64,000 nucleotides of DNA from Nannobrachium achirus (Eukaryota > Chordata > Actinopteri > Myctophiformes > Myctophidae): positions 57,623,024-57,687,023 of the forward strand of contig OY997647.1 in assembly GCA_963921795.1 (NCBI GenBank). The letters are read 5' to 3'. The translations under genes were made by a program, and so were the position numbers. The notes beneath the pieces were generated by a model, which saw only the letters and a program-made list of their open reading frames with translations, had not been told where the DNA came from and did not search any database. How positions within the stretch are numbered: position 1 is the first letter of the stretch; each line of letters begins with the position of its first letter. Positions 23,118 to 39,297 of this stretch are shown here, piece after piece.

Positions 23118-24498
23118 TGCAGTTTTGTTTTTTTGTTAGTTATTTGTCATCATTCAGGGCTCTTGACAGACTGAGGGGGGGGGGGGGGGGGGGGACATGC
23201 TCAGTCTTCGCGGTGCTCTTGAGACGTCTGCATTGGCAAACCAACACTGAGGATTTTGTTATGCGTGAAAGATTATATCTTTTTTTTACTGTGTCAGTGA
23301 TGTCATTACGTGCACATCCCGCATCAAAAACTCATTCAAGTCACCCAGGGACTCATTCATGTCATGGTCCTGGGGTCCCGGGGATGCGCCTCCATTGGAG
23401 TCCATGTTAAAATAATTTACCGGGTCGCGGTAAAAGAAAAACATTTTAAAATTCCACAGACACCACCATTGTTCATGGGTGAAAGCATCCTACTTTACCC
23501 TACGTTAACACAAATAAAATCCACATAGAAAGTCTTAAGGTGTCTACACACCAAACAGCCTACAGGAGACTCCTTCTGACTGTACACAGACTGCAAAGAA
23601 CTGCAAAAAATCTAAGCACTTATTTTTTTTTTTTTTTTTTTCAGACGACGCCGACTGTAGTTACTGTATGGCAGTGGTGCCAGGTCTGCTCCTTATAAGC
23701 AACGTTGATCCTGTTTTCCTATAATGTTGCTAGTTGTGTGGGTTGCTTTTGTTTGGGCTTGTTTCTGAAGTGTAGTTGCTTATTTGGCCTTGCTTTCAAC
23801 ATTATTTTATAAAATAACTAATGTAATAGAGTTCAGAGGTGAAACTGGTCGCGCTTTTGGGCTTATTTTCATAGACCTGGTCGCGTATTTCACTCACAGA
23901 ATCTGGCAACCCTAACCCGGCCGGAGGCAGCTCTGTTCTCCGTGCAGAGGAGGAAAAAAAAGAAAACAACAACACGGGCACTTGATGGACTATTACTAGC
24001 CTACTACTAGCTTTGCTTTGGATCCGATTGGAATAGGAATTGAGAGTTGAGATTGAGAATATGGTATTTAGTAAAAATATGCGACGGGAAAATGTCTCTG
24101 GCTTGTTTTGGCTTGGTTTTGGAGCAGTAGTAAACTATTCTACAACTCCCTCAATCTTACCGACGGCGAGGGGCGACTGAACAAAACTGAGCAAGTCCAG
24201 TTTTCCAGTTTTCGGTCGATAAGGTTCCCGACCCACTGCCGAAAACCTGACGATGAGCTCCCGTTCGGCAACAGACGCTTTCCGCCGCCTTCCGTCGCCG
24301 AATCGTCGCCGAATCTGTGCGGTTAAAAGTGGCCTTTAAACAGGCGATAGAAACGTCAATGTTTTGATTCCACCGACGTCCAACGCCATTTTGCGAGCCC
24401 AAATTCATTTAGGGGCACATTTGTTTTAGTAGTTTTAGTAGTTCTAAGTTCAAACATAACCAAATTGTAAAATAAATATAAGAAATAGGCAAACATTT
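23118..24498. other. Intron 1 stretch with probable unassigned repeats
   Basis: Holds a G run (23176-23194), a T run (23624-23641) and a CpG-rich segment at 24155-24320. Parts read like older transposon sequence, but I could not find paired ends. Confidence 0.4.
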
Positions 24499-24529
24499 TG
24501 AAAATAGCCGATCTACAAGCTCACATCGC
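24499..24529. repeat. Palindromic hairpin remnant (left arm only)
   Basis: TGAAAATAGCCGATCTACAAGCTCACA, after which the complement is absent; followed by a decayed repeat with GGGACCCATTACATTG. Confidence 0.7.
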
Positions 24530-25029
24530 TCGAAAACATTGTATTGAGGACTCATTAAACTTTTCTGGGACCCATTTGAATGACCACCTGTGGGTCCTGG
24601 GACCCATTACATTGAAAACCTAGTAACATCACTGCTGTGTACTAGTGTATACTAAGTCTTTATAGCACAGCTTTGTCACAAAAATGTGTACAAACTGTCC
24701 ATCCGCCTGCCCTGGCTACAGTGAAAGTTGCTATGTGGGCATATTGCAGACCTCTGGTTCAGCAAGAGAGCAAGGGAGCGATGAGGCCATTCATTCCATG
24801 GGTGCTGAACCAAGAGTGCTATTTAAGGCATTGGCCGGAGCAGCACCTTCCTCTCTTACACGTTAAGTACCAGACCACAGCTGCAGTGCTGTGGCCCCGA
24901 GTCAATGAGTTCAGTGTGAGCTAAACTCCCCTCATCACATCTTCACCACACATAACATACTGTGGCTGCAGAGATGCAGACACAGACCTATTCTCTTACT
25001 TATATAGCCTGTATTATTACATTCTGCCA

Positions 25030-25473
25030 GTTTATGCCTCAGCATTGATACAAATGATTGTGCTGGTTGGAAGTAATGAAAAGGTTCATGTTGGACGTGT
25101 CGTGCACTTTGAACTCAGAGAGACCCAGACCAACATCATGTACACTCAGATATTTCAGCAGAGCTCTGTCAAACCCCTTGGACATCTGAAGCTACACAGT
25201 GAAATCCTCTTGTGTCCATTTATTCACTCTGACATTGTAGAAAGGGAACCAAATGGGTCCATTTGTCAAAGAGTTCTCGGACAGTTTCCTCACTGTGGAT
25301 TCTACTTGGACATTTTGTTTTACAACAGTGATGTAGGGTTTGTTGGTGATGTTGATCTTCTCAGTAGATTTGGTGGCGATGTTTATCCTCTCCATGGGTT
25401 TAGTGGTGTTCTCAGTGGGTTTGGTCTGGGAAAGTAACCTGTGTTTCTGGGCAAAGCAGACTGTCTGGTTCAC
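25030..25473 (-). pseudogene. Unidentified minus-strand coding-like fragment with one stop
   Basis: On the minus strand from 25473 an open frame of 93 codons is followed, after a single TAG, by another long readable stretch in the same frame (LQMSKGFDRALLKYLSVHDV and on) down to about 25030. Composition looks protein-like, not low-complexity: a Thr/Lys-rich part (TTKPMERINI, ATKSTEKINI, TNKPYIT) precedes a more ordinary mixed segment. I do not recognise the family. It lies in antisense orientation in jarid2 intron 1, has no visible splice signals and could be a retrocopy fragment, part of a transposon, or chance. Confidence 0.25.
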
Positions 25474-25675
25474 GCATGCTGTTGTTGGGGTGAATGAATG
25501 TGTTCCCTCGGGCCGTAACTGTGTGTGCGTGCGCGTGCACGCATTCGTACACTGTACTGTTTAATTGTGTAATTGTTTACAGTCTTCAGACCCTGATTGT
25601 AATTCCGTGTGACTGACAGGTGTGATTGTTTGAGACTGGAAGGGCTACTTTCTAGAATGATCTCCTTCAGGCACT

Positions 25676-25677
<2 letters not shown>

Positions 25678-25770
<93 letters not shown>
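25678..25770. repeat. (CT)n microsatellite
   Basis: About 46 CT units. Confidence 0.98.
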
Positions 25771-25774
<4 letters not shown>

Positions 25775-25871
25775 GTTAGCCTGGGGGGAGCTGCTGTCAG
25801 TCACAAGGCATGGGGCTAATGAGGTTTTTTCTGCTTCCTGTTTCCTGTCTGAGTCTCTTGTCTGCTTGTTT

Positions 25872-25991
25872 GACCCTATTCCTGTGAGGGAGAGGGACTG
25901 GGTATAGATTAGACCCTATTCCTGTGAGGGAGAGGGACTGGGTATAGATTAGACCCTGTTCCTGTGAGGGAGAGGGACTGGGTATAGATTA
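25872..25991 (+). repeat. Three-unit 40-bp tandem repeat
   Basis: The unit GACCCTATTCCTGTGAGGGA... repeated three times with a single A/G difference in the third unit; very recent amplification. Confidence 0.95.
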
Positions 25992-26035
25992 GATATTAGG
26001 TTGCCCTGCACAGTAATTAAATATCTTCTAGATTA

Positions 26036-26201
<166 letters not shown>

Positions 26202-27084
26202 CCTGACATAGGCCACATTTGGGGACAAAGTTGTCCTCAATTATTGTGGCCTGTTAGTGTCAGGAAATATTGTGAAACTGGGGAACAAACTTTCTGTCCC
26301 CAATTGGATTTTACTGATGTTTCATAGGGTTGGGGTAAGGTGATATGGGAGGAATCTAAGTCAATTCAATGTCCCCAAAATTTGCAAAACGTGTTTGTGT
26401 GTGTGTGTGTGTGTGTGTGGGGGGGGGGTCACTGGAGGAGCAGGGGGACAAGAATTGTTGTTACAACTTGCGTGCGTGCGTGCGTGCGCGTGCATGCGAG
26501 CAAACTTACACTGTTGCACTGTAACATCCCGAGTGTTCATTTGGTTACATGATATCTGTACACAAGCCGTGGCAGCTAATCTACATTAGTTATTGCGCAA
26601 TTATGGCATTCAAAGTGTTAAGAGGGCATTTGAGGTGTGTGTGTGTGTGTGTGACAGAGACAGAGACAGAGGGCGTGCAATGCATGCCACTTCATTGATT
26701 ATGTCATAGGACATCAGCCTCTGCTAACCTATCGGAGGTAACCTGACTACCATGCTTACCTTGTGCAACCCTCTCTCCGCAACGCCGCCTCACACGGGTC
26801 AAGTATCAACACATTAAAAAGACACATCTGATCCCCTGACGTGCATTTAGAAACCTTAAGACGGACGATCTCATAATGTATATAATTTATATCACCACTG
26901 TCATGAGGCTTAGTGAAGAACTAACCAATCAACTGTGGCGTTTACTTTCACATTTCAAGTTAAAAGGTGTAAACAAGGTGTCAATGATTATAGTTATAAA
27001 ATCTAGTAAAGTAATACTACAGAAGAAAAAAAAATCACACCCAATGTGAAGTGAGCGGTGGTCGTGCTTGCATAACCTCTTCAA

Positions 27085-27285
27085 TTGGTAATTGTGATGT
27101 AATACAGGCTACACACACACACACACATTGCTATGGCAAAACACTGAGGAAAAAGACTAGGATATAGGTCTAGGATGTAATTGGTGATGTAATATGGCTA
27201 CACACACACACACACACACACATATTGCTATGGCAAAACGCTGAGGAAAACACATTGCTATGGCAAAACGCTGAGGAACAGTGGC
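27085..27285 (+). repeat. Local duplication with (CA)n
   Basis: ATTGCTATGGCAAAACRCTGAGGAAA occurs three times and GTGATGTAATA..GGCTACACACA twice within 200 bp. Confidence 0.85.
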
Positions 27286-27339
27286 TACAGACACACGCAC
27301 AGCCACTCTATGGAGCGGTTTACCACCGCTCAAAAAAAC

Positions 27340-27367
27340 ATAACGGTAACGGTAACGGTAACAATAA
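27340..27367. repeat. (GGTAAC)n short tandem repeat
   Basis: About four GGTAAC-type units. Confidence 0.85.
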
Positions 27368-27417
27368 GGTGTGTGGTGATGAAGCAGAATTTTACAATCA
27401 CTTGTGCAAGTAACACT

Positions 27418-27805
27418 TATAGTCAGGGAAGATCTTCAGAAATAATGTAATGATGCAATCCTGGAATAAATTCCTTACAGAGACGTTTCTTCACCAATGT
27501 GTTTGTAAAGGTGTCTTAGTAACACATCTCACAAAGACTGAAATTCAGTTTCCTGAGGAGAATCCGTGACAGCCGCTGAAAGTTGGGGTCCCATTAACTT
27601 AACTTTACAGGAAAAAACACACCAAAATAAATGTGCTTTAAAGTAGCATGTGAGGGGTCAAACTAGGGGTTAAACATTTCTTGGGCTAAAAGCGGTTCCC
27701 ACAAAACTGAAATGTGATGACTCATCACTAAACCATTGTTTCTTTGTCTTGGCATTTCTTGGTAAGGAATTTATTCCAGGACTTTTTAAGATATTCCCTG
27801 ATTAT
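27418..27805. mobile_element. Fold-back element family FB2, internally deleted copy
   Basis: TATAGTCAGGGAAGATCTTC at the left and AGATATTCCCTGATTATTA at the right are inverted. Shares ACACATCT..AAAGACTGAAATTCA and the central TGATGACTCATCACTAAACC with 48809-49494, but most of the right arm is missing. Confidence 0.8.
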
Positions 27806-28080
27806 TAGCAGCAGATATCAAGCAATGTAAGTATATATATAACATAATTGTGTCCATGCAGCAGCTGTGGTGTGTATCCATAGGCATGTATACATAAAGT
27901 GGTAATAACTGAATTGGAATTGGCTGTTTTTCATAAGATTTTATAGTGTGTTCCATTGGCATTGGTGCAAATCTAAAAAGAGAAAAGACCTACATAAAGG
28001 CCTATACTGAGCCTGATATTTTGAAACCAGATTTTCATACCTACGATTAGTGCTGGGCAAGTTAGGCATGGAGCTTGGCT

Positions 28081-28297
28081 CCACGCGCTACGTCCTACCG
28101 GGGAAACTCCCCCCTGTCAGGTGATAAGAAGCAGCCTGCTCACTCCTCATGCACTGAAGGAAGCATGATGAGCTCAGTTTGGGGCCCTCCCCAGGTTGGC
28201 AGAGGGAAGGTAACGCCCAGGATTACAGCTTATAGGCAATTGGCACTATGTGAAAAATGGGTTACAAAATCGTGGGATAAACTTTTTAAAACGAGGA
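28081..28297 (+). mobile_element. SINE family S2, 5'-truncated copy with target duplication
   Basis: Matches the 3' half of the full copy at 57510-57995 (CCTGTCAGGTGA, GGAAGCATGA, GCCCAGGATTACA, AAATCGTGGGATAAA). Flanked by identical 13-mers ATGGAGCTTGGCT (28068-28080 and 28298-28310), showing insertion by target-primed reverse transcription. Confidence 0.9.
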
Positions 28298-28547
28298 ATG
28301 GAGCTTGGCTAAGAGGCATCAGTGGCTGGGTCTCCCAGAGTCCCAGAGGGAATCGCAGAGGTGCGAGCGCCATCACCACGACTACCCATGATGAATGGAT
28401 AGCGTTGGCAAGCACAGACACTTGGAACTTAACACCTTCATGACCTCAGCTGCACTGAGTGCATGAAGTAAAGGTGTCAATCCCTGTAGTGAGCAGTGAA
28501 TGTCTGATAGTGATAGAATTGGGTGTTGAATGTGGCTGTTTTGTTAT

Positions 28548-28549
<2 letters not shown>

Positions 28550-28617
<68 letters not shown>
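28550..28617. repeat. (CA)n microsatellite
   Basis: About 34 CA units. Confidence 0.98.
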
Positions 28618-28619
<2 letters not shown>

Positions 28620-28653
28620 TTCATGTGATATCATGATATGACTTGACTTTTCC

Positions 28654-29038
28654 TAACCTGACTTTCGCCAGATGGTGGCAGCATTGCTTATGCATTGCTT
28701 TACCATCTGGGCTCGCTCCAGCACAGTTGATAACACTCGTAAAGTCCCGGGCCGGACCAATCAGCGGCAGCTATGGGCGGGCTCTGAGCGGCTCTGAGCC
28801 AATAGAGTCTGATTGCAGACCACGTGGAAACCCAGGAGGCGGATTCTGGGTGCAACGTCATGCAGACAGGCCAATATGAGTGGTTGGAGTTGGCACGGCC
28901 ATATTCAATCACCTGCTTTAGAATTTGAAAAAATGGCCCGCCCCTTACATCGGTTGTGCTGGACCGAGCCCAGATGGTAAAGCAGAGCGTTATGCAGGCA
29001 TACGCAATGCTGCAAACCATCTGGCGAAAGTCAGGTTA
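28654..29038. mobile_element. Mutator-like MITE with 9-bp target duplication
   Basis: TAACCTGACTTTCGCCAGAT at the left is exactly inverted at the right end. It is flanked by identical nonamers GACTTTTCC (28645-28653, 29039-29047). Next inward, TTTACCATCTGGGCTCG is also inverted. Nine-bp duplications fit the Mutator superfamily; no transposase. Confidence 0.85.
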
Positions 29039-29447
29039 GACTTTTCCTGGTTTTACATTACTTAAGCCCTCAACTTAATCGACTTTGAAACAAATTCCCT
29101 TTGTTCAACGTGAGGATCACATTTATTGTCTGGGAAAATATGTGTGTACGTGTATTTGTATGCACGTGCATTTCTCCCTCGTAATGCAGTAGTGGAAGCT
29201 TTTGACGTCAAATGTGTTAGTTTCATTGATGATGCAAAACGATCGTCCTGATTGCATGAAATTAATTATGCGTTTGATGTCATTAATTCGCCACAAAACA
29301 GTCTTCTGATTTTAGAAATGAGGAGAAACTAGGGGTGGGCGATATGGTGATAATTATCGTTGAGACGATACAATGTTTCCACGATATGCCTTTTCAGAGG
29401 TATCGTATATATCGTGATACAATTGAGGGAGCCTTGTAAAAAAAACA

Positions 29448-30150
<703 letters not shown>

Positions 30151-30264
30151 CAAAAATCCTGTTTAATCGTTAACACAGAGATTCATTGCAGAATTAAATT
30201 TAAAACTGCATTTTGGTCAAAATCATCAGTTCTCAAACTTTACAATGTCAAGGTCTCCACTTAC

Positions 30265-30336
30265 CTCTGACAGTATACAAATGAAACCAAATGGACCCGT
30301 AAGGTTCCATTTGGTTTCATTTGTATACTGTCAGAG
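30265..30336. repeat. Second palindrome family (CCAAATGGACC), full copy
   Basis: CTCTGACAGTATACAAATGA, then AACCAAATGGACCC, and the exact complement after CGTAAGG. Lies inside family G copy 1. Confidence 0.85.
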
Positions 30337-30894
30337 TTACATACTTGTAAAGTTCAATTTAGACCTCCCAAAAGTAACCCAGAGAGACTAGTTTTTGTCA
30401 AGTAACTTGAAAAATAACCATAAAAACCAACGTGAAAAAGAATCGTGATAATATTGTGTATCGTGATACAGCTTGGGAAAATATTGTGATATTGTATTTT
30501 TCTATATCGCCCACCCCTAGGAGAAACCTGTCAGGTTGTAAAGTAGTATTTTTATGGCCTCTGAACGGGTCCTGTGAGGCTGAGGAGTCACGAGGGATCT
30601 ATAGTCATGTTTGTTTCTCAAATGAAAAAGAAGACCCGTGGCATCGCACGGATTCCTTCTCCTTTTATTATCTTTCATTAACGTCCTCTTTCTTCATTTC
30701 TCTCCCTTTCACTTCCTTCCTTTGTTGTTGGGAAGACTTTAAGCTCTAGCTGACTCTCTCTCTCTGGTGGGTGTGGGTGTGGGTGTGGGTCGGAGGGGGT
30801 CAGAATAGGGGTCAGTTGGTCACATAGCCAGGGTGGGTGGGCAGGTCATTCAATGTAAACCCTCCTTTATACAGCCAGCTGGGGCCCTTCTAAA

Positions 30895-30896
30895 CA

Positions 30897-30982
<86 letters not shown>
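30895..30982. repeat. (CA)n microsatellite
   Basis: About 43 CA units. Confidence 0.98.
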
Positions 30983-30986
<4 letters not shown>

Positions 30987-31563
30987 CGCTTCCAACCCCT
31001 AATCCGCAGTGGCATTTATTTATTTCAGTCAAAATAAACTCAGTCACAGCCTCCATTTAACAGATCTCTCTCTCTCTCACTCGCCCTCACTCTCTCAGTG
31101 CGCCCCCCCCCCCCCTTTCTGCTCTACTTCTACATGGCTGATAGGGTTTAATGCTTCACGGCTCTGAATGGCGCTGGCAGTCTGTCACTTATCTATGGTT
31201 AGATGGATTCAGACTGCATGCGTGCAAAAAAAAATGCAGGCGGCCTGATATGATTGGCAGAGCAGGCGAGGAGAGGTTTGTGTTTGTCGGTGACATTGAA
31301 CCCCAGCGGGAGAGAGAGAGCAGCTTTTGAATGCATGCATGGCCCAGGACGAAACCAAACGCAGTTCTGGGAAAGAGATTGAAGAAGCGTTTTTACACTG
31401 CAGCGCAGATATGGAAGTCTGCAGGCATACTGTTAGTTTAGTTTATTGTGTTTGGGTTGCATATAGCCCACAAATCTTACAACATGTTGGGTAAAAGACA
31501 TGGGGCGTCACAAGGGGGGGAGTGGGACTGATCGTTACTAGGGCCCAAGGTGGAGGGGCCTTG

Positions 31564-31591
31564 CTCACAGCTTGTAGATCTGCTATTTTTT
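31564..31591. repeat. Palindromic hairpin, right arm only
   Basis: CTCACAGCTTGTAGATCTGCTATTTTT with the left arm deleted. Confidence 0.75.
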
Positions 31592-31826
31592 AAAAGTCGT
31601 GAAAATGTGTGCAAATCTTTGAATGTATGTATTTTTTTAAGCTAACATTTGTCACTCAAATTTTGCCTTTGGAACTAAATATTTGGAGATGGGGGTCCAT
31701 GGCCAAATACATGTCATTTTGGGGGTCCTTCACATGAAAAAGTTTGAGCACCACTGACATAGAAACATAGGTTTTTCAAAAAACCTTAGAAGGATTTGAA
31801 ATATTAAAAGATTTTCACGGTTTTTC

Positions 31827-31882
31827 AAAAATAGCAGATCTACAAGCTCGCAGCGCTTTGAGCTTGTATATCTGCTATTTTT
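31827..31882. repeat. Palindromic hairpin, short core
   Basis: AAAAATAGCAGATCTACAAG..CGCAGCGCTTTGAGCTTGTATATCTGCTATTT. Confidence 0.85.
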
Positions 31883-31959
31883 CAATAGTTAAAGCACAGG
31901 GGCCCCACAGTGAATCCTTGTACCCAGGGCCCAGAATTTGGTGCAACACCCCTGTTAAA

Positions 31960-35208
<3,249 letters not shown>

Positions 35209-35586
35209 CAAAATTCTGTTCAGTGTCTGCAATAATTGGCAGTCGCCATATATGGAGAAGGCGATGCTTCCTGTACCCATGACCTATACCCTAGCACTTG
35301 TTGTACAGCTTTTTCCAAGTTTGCTCATCCACTATTGTTTGCGTTCAAGAACTTCTTGTTAAATGTGAATGCAAATAAAGATGTTAAAATGTGTGTGTGT
35401 GTGTGTGTGCCAGCCAGAGCTTGGCTGGTGCAGCTCTGTCTAAAAGTGTGTCTCTACAGAGCTCTGGCATCAGCCTAGCAACACACTTAAAGTACGTGCT
35501 TGCGTGCACAAGCACACACACACAAACAATAGCTCACTTCACACACAATGGTGCTTGACTGAGAGGCAGATTTTTCTTTTAGAATA

Positions 35587-35587
<1 letters not shown>

Positions 35588-35622
<35 letters not shown>
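35588..35622. repeat. (CA)n microsatellite
   Basis: About 17 CA units. Confidence 0.95.
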
Positions 35623-35626
<4 letters not shown>

Positions 35627-36181
35627 CTTACACTTGACACTCACCTCCTCAGGCAGCCGTACTGTAATGGAGAGATTTTCCATGCAATTGCTGTCTGTCA
35701 ATTTTCACTGTCATTGCACTGTGGAAACACATGGAAGCATTCACTCGTGAGCCCAACGACTCGGGGTTCTGAAGGAGGAGAGCTGCATGTTTGCCTGGCC
35801 GTGAGGGTTCAGGCCCATACTTAACGTCTCTGGTCTCGACAGCGCTGCTAAATAACCTGTGGTTCACAGCAGCAGCACAGTGAAGCGCTGTGTAACTGGC
35901 TCCGTGCCTGTGCAGAGTTTGTTATGTGATTGCAGGTTAACGTCTTAACAGTGTGCACTGATTGGGGCTTTAAAGCTCCCCTTTCTCTGTCCTCCCAGCT
36001 GTTAAAAGCTCCCACTCAGCAGTATTTTTCCAGACCGTGTTGCTACGTGCGCGCAGGGCAGGAAATCGGTTTGGCACACATCCAAAAGACACTGAGGGAA
36101 GCACGAAGAGAGACGGCGAGGTGTATATTCTAACTTTTTTTTTTCTAATCTTTTATGCTTTTTTAAAAATTTTATATAGCT

Positions 36182-36632
36182 TAGGGGTGGGCGATATGGT
36201 GATAATTATCGTGGCGACGATACAATGTCTCCACAATATGCCTTTTCAGAGATATTGTATATATCGTGATACAATTGAGGGAGCCCTGTAAAACATCCTG
36301 TTTAATTGTTAATACAGAGATTCATTGCATAATTCAATTTAAACCTGCATTTTGGTCTAAATCAGTAATTCTCAAACTTTACAATGTCAAGGTCTCCTCC
36401 ACTTAATGGACCCGTAAGAGTCCATTTGGTTTAATTTGTATACTGTCAGTTACATACGTGTAAAGTTCAATTTAGACCTCCCAAAAGGAACCCAGAGAGT
36501 CTAGTTTTTGTCAAGTAACTTGAAAAATAACCATCAAAACCAACATGAAAAAGAATCGTGATAAAATCGTGTATCGTGATACAGCCTGGGAAAATATCGT
36601 GATATTGTATTTTTCCATATCGCCCACCCCTA
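36182..36632 (+). mobile_element. hAT-type MITE family G copy 2
   Basis: Same TAGGGGTGGGCGATATGG and ATATCGCCCACCCCTA ends as 29330 and 54391; flanking octamers do not match well. The internal palindrome has lost its left arm (36400-36449). Confidence 0.88.
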
Positions 36633-36818
36633 GAGCCTCCGCTAGCGTCAGGGTAAAAACGCACATAGCTAGAAAATGACTGATCATCGTTGAGTTTGCT
36701 GTGGACCTCCCTGCTCCCTCGGATTTGGTGACGCCATGGCACTTAAGCTATCTCATAATAATGTAACTGATCACCCCATGGCCTTTCCTCTAGTAAGTAG
36801 TACATCTTAGACTCTTAA

Positions 36819-37318
36819 AGCCATACTGTGTAAGTTGCCCAACTAGTGGTCATTAGCCCTATAGCAAACCGCGGTCGCGTCCGCGTCTTTCGTCCGTTTT
36901 TCGTACCTTCAGACCCCCGCGTCTGCCTCCACCTCGCTGAGATCTATCTTTTAAGGGGTCCCTTGTTCCTGTGCGTTCAGTAATTCCAGAGATACGGACT
37001 CCTTCACCCTGCCTGGTAGGCGAAATTACCTAGAGAAGGGATGGTACAAACGGGCGACAACAAATATGGCTGCCATAGCGACCCCACTTCAAGATGCGCT
37101 GTGATTGGCCGGCAGTTGTATAACCCTCGCTGTGATTGGCCGGTAGTGTGATGACGCAATTTTGGCGCGAGATCCGGTCCACGGCAAGGATCTCAGTTTA
37201 CATATAGAGAAGGCTTTACAGGCTGAAATTCACGGCGCGGATCTTCTAAAACCTTTGTGATTTAATAGTTAGGAGAATTTTAAGATTTGTTTTATAAAAA
37301 AAGTTACATAGTACAACT
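36819..37318. mobile_element. piggyBac-like MITE with TTAA flanks
   Basis: Ends AGCCATACTGTGTAAGTT and AAGTTACATAGTACAACT are approximate inverted repeats, flanked by TTAA at 36815-36818 and 37319-37322. The interior is CpG-rich and has two GTGATTGGCCGG units (37090-37145). Confidence 0.75.
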
Positions 37319-37320
37319 TT

Positions 37321-37649
37321 AAGCCCTTTGCACACAGGCGCGTTTAACCGCACGGATAAAACGGACAATATAATTTTTTGAAAAGAAAACAATGATTCTC
37401 TATGACCTCATGCACACCGGCTCCGAATTAGCCGTGCGACGAGTGGCTGCCGCCGTGCATTTTTTTCTCGATCGAAACCAGTTCGATTCGTGCGTCTTGT
37501 CGCATGCGGTAAAAAACTCATCACTCCTTTTATGACTCCTTTTTGGATCCGCAGCGCCGATTCCGCACAGCCTTGCACACCAAATCCAATGCGTTTTATT
37601 CATGCCGCAAACGAAAAAAACGCAACTGTCCTGTGTGCAAAGGGCTTTA
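37321..37649. mobile_element. MITE abutting the previous element
   Basis: AAGCCCTTTGCACACAGG and its exact complement CCTGTGTGCAAAGGGCTT bound a CpG-rich interior. Its left end shares the TTAA junction of the preceding element, so the two sit head to tail with no spacer. Confidence 0.8.
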
Positions 37650-37737
37650 GTCTTGTTATTTTCTGAGGGAGGTTATAACTGTCATTACATCGGTATGTGT
37701 ACTCATATATATGATGGAGCAAAACAGGGATACAATC

Positions 37738-37880
<143 letters not shown>

Positions 37881-38123
37881 TAATCCAGGGATGTACCATC
37901 ATTTCCGTGTGTGGGTGTCAGTGTTTGGCTTTCTGCCAGGCTATGAGCGAGAGAGGGCCACCGAGCCATCTAGGTAATTGGTGCTTACCTGGCAGGCTTT
38001 AGCATACACATGCACGTGCACGCACACACACAGTCATGCGTGCGTGAACACATACACACACAGAGGATTAGGTGACATTAACTATGGGAGAAAATGGCAG
38101 AATTCCCTGAGTATTTTTTTACT

Positions 38124-38159
<36 letters not shown>

Positions 38160-38392
38160 CGAGTGTGTGAGAGAGTGACGGAAGAATGTAATGAGGAACT
38201 GCTAGGCATACTCCAAACACACACTATCAACCTCTGTCAGAGGCTGTAAAGCATCAGCGCACTGAACCGTCCGTGTGTGTGTGTGTGTGTGTGTGCGTGC
38301 GTCCGCACGCGCGGGCACGGAGACATAGCTGTCACCCATCAGCCTCATCATGTGCAGACACTCAGCCTTTTGTCTCAAAGCCCCCCCCACCA

Positions 38393-38397
<5 letters not shown>

Positions 38398-38486
<89 letters not shown>
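38398..38486. repeat. (CA)n microsatellite
   Basis: About 44 CA units. Confidence 0.98.
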
Positions 38487-38487
<1 letters not shown>

Positions 38488-38768
38488 CGTCTGAGAGGCC
38501 CCAAGTCCCTAAGTCCCAAAAGCAGAGTGAGAAATAATATTGTGCAGCGGTTGGCTTATATCCAGTGCAGAAACACAATCAGTATGGGCTCCATAAACAT
38601 TTAGTACTCGGTCCGTGTTAAACTGACATGTCACTGTCAGTTTTATTTGATTTGATTTGAGTCGTTGTTTTGTGACACATTGGTTCTGATGAATTGCTCA
38701 GGCCTGGTGCATGAATAACACAATCCCAAAGTCCAGTTTAAAAGCTATTTACAATCAAAACCGACAAA

Positions 38769-39156
38769 TAGGGCTGTCACGATTATGACGTTTTACATGA
38801 CGATTAATTGTCACTCAAATAATTGCGATTAACGATTTAATTGTGTTTTTGTCGTTGACAATTACATTTCTGTTTGGCTTGTAGGCTTTGAAGTTGCACA
38901 TGGCAGATATGACACATAACCTAAATATACAAAGACGTTACTGACATATTTGACAACTTTATACTTACAAAAGAACATTGATTGTGGAAATAGCCGATCT
39001 ACAAGCTCACAACGCGTTGCGAGGCGACACGTTGTGAGCTTGTAGATCTGCTATTTCCACTATTTTTTACTTTAAAAAAATATATGAACATTTTTCAAAG
39101 ATTATGGTGATTATGAAAAATATTCCCGATTATGTCAGATAATTGCGATTGCCCTA
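38769..39156 (-). mobile_element. hAT-type MITE family T copy with hairpin
   Basis: TAGGGCTGTCACGATTAT at the left; right end GATTGCCCTA is decayed. Body matches 43627-44041 in reverse orientation and 52488-52840. Hairpin at 38984-39061. Confidence 0.85.
38984..39061. repeat. Palindromic hairpin, core class CAACGCGT
   Basis: GTGGAAATAGCCGATCTACA..GCTCACAACGCGTTGCG, then GTTGTGAGCTTGTAGATCTG..CTATTTCCAC. Outer GTGGAAA/TTTCCAC also pairs. Confidence 0.9.
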
Positions 39157-39272
39157 CAACAAAACTGTTTTGTTGACCTTTGTCAGCAACCTCAAAAGGG
39201 TCATCTTCGTGTTTAGGCTTTCATTGAGAATTACAGTATAAACTGTTCTGGGTTAGGGTTATGTTCTGGTTT

Positions 39273-39297
39273 AGTTGATCTCAAAGATCAACTAAGG
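39273..39297. repeat. Small inverted repeat
   Basis: TTAGTTGATCT and AGATCAACTAA with a loop of 2-3 nt; function unknown. Confidence 0.6.

Larger units (their letters stand above)
31500..31954 (+). mobile_element. Repeat family N copy 2 with two hairpins
   Basis: ATGGGGCGTCACAAGG to GGTGCAACACCCCTG. Flanking octamers TAAAAGAC and TTAAAGAC match 7 of 8. Left hairpin half 31564-31591, right hairpin 31827-31882. Confidence 0.8.

Noticed and set aside
25226-25275. Possible copy of the CCAAATGGACC palindrome
   Set aside because: GAACCAAATGGGTCCATTTG is short and lies within the coding-like fragment; the outer arms do not pair, so similarity may be chance.
37085-37145. Twin GTGATTGGCCGG motifs as a CCAAT-box promoter
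   Set aside because: They lie inside a TTAA-flanked MITE and are better explained as element-internal sequence, though chance regulatory use is not excluded.
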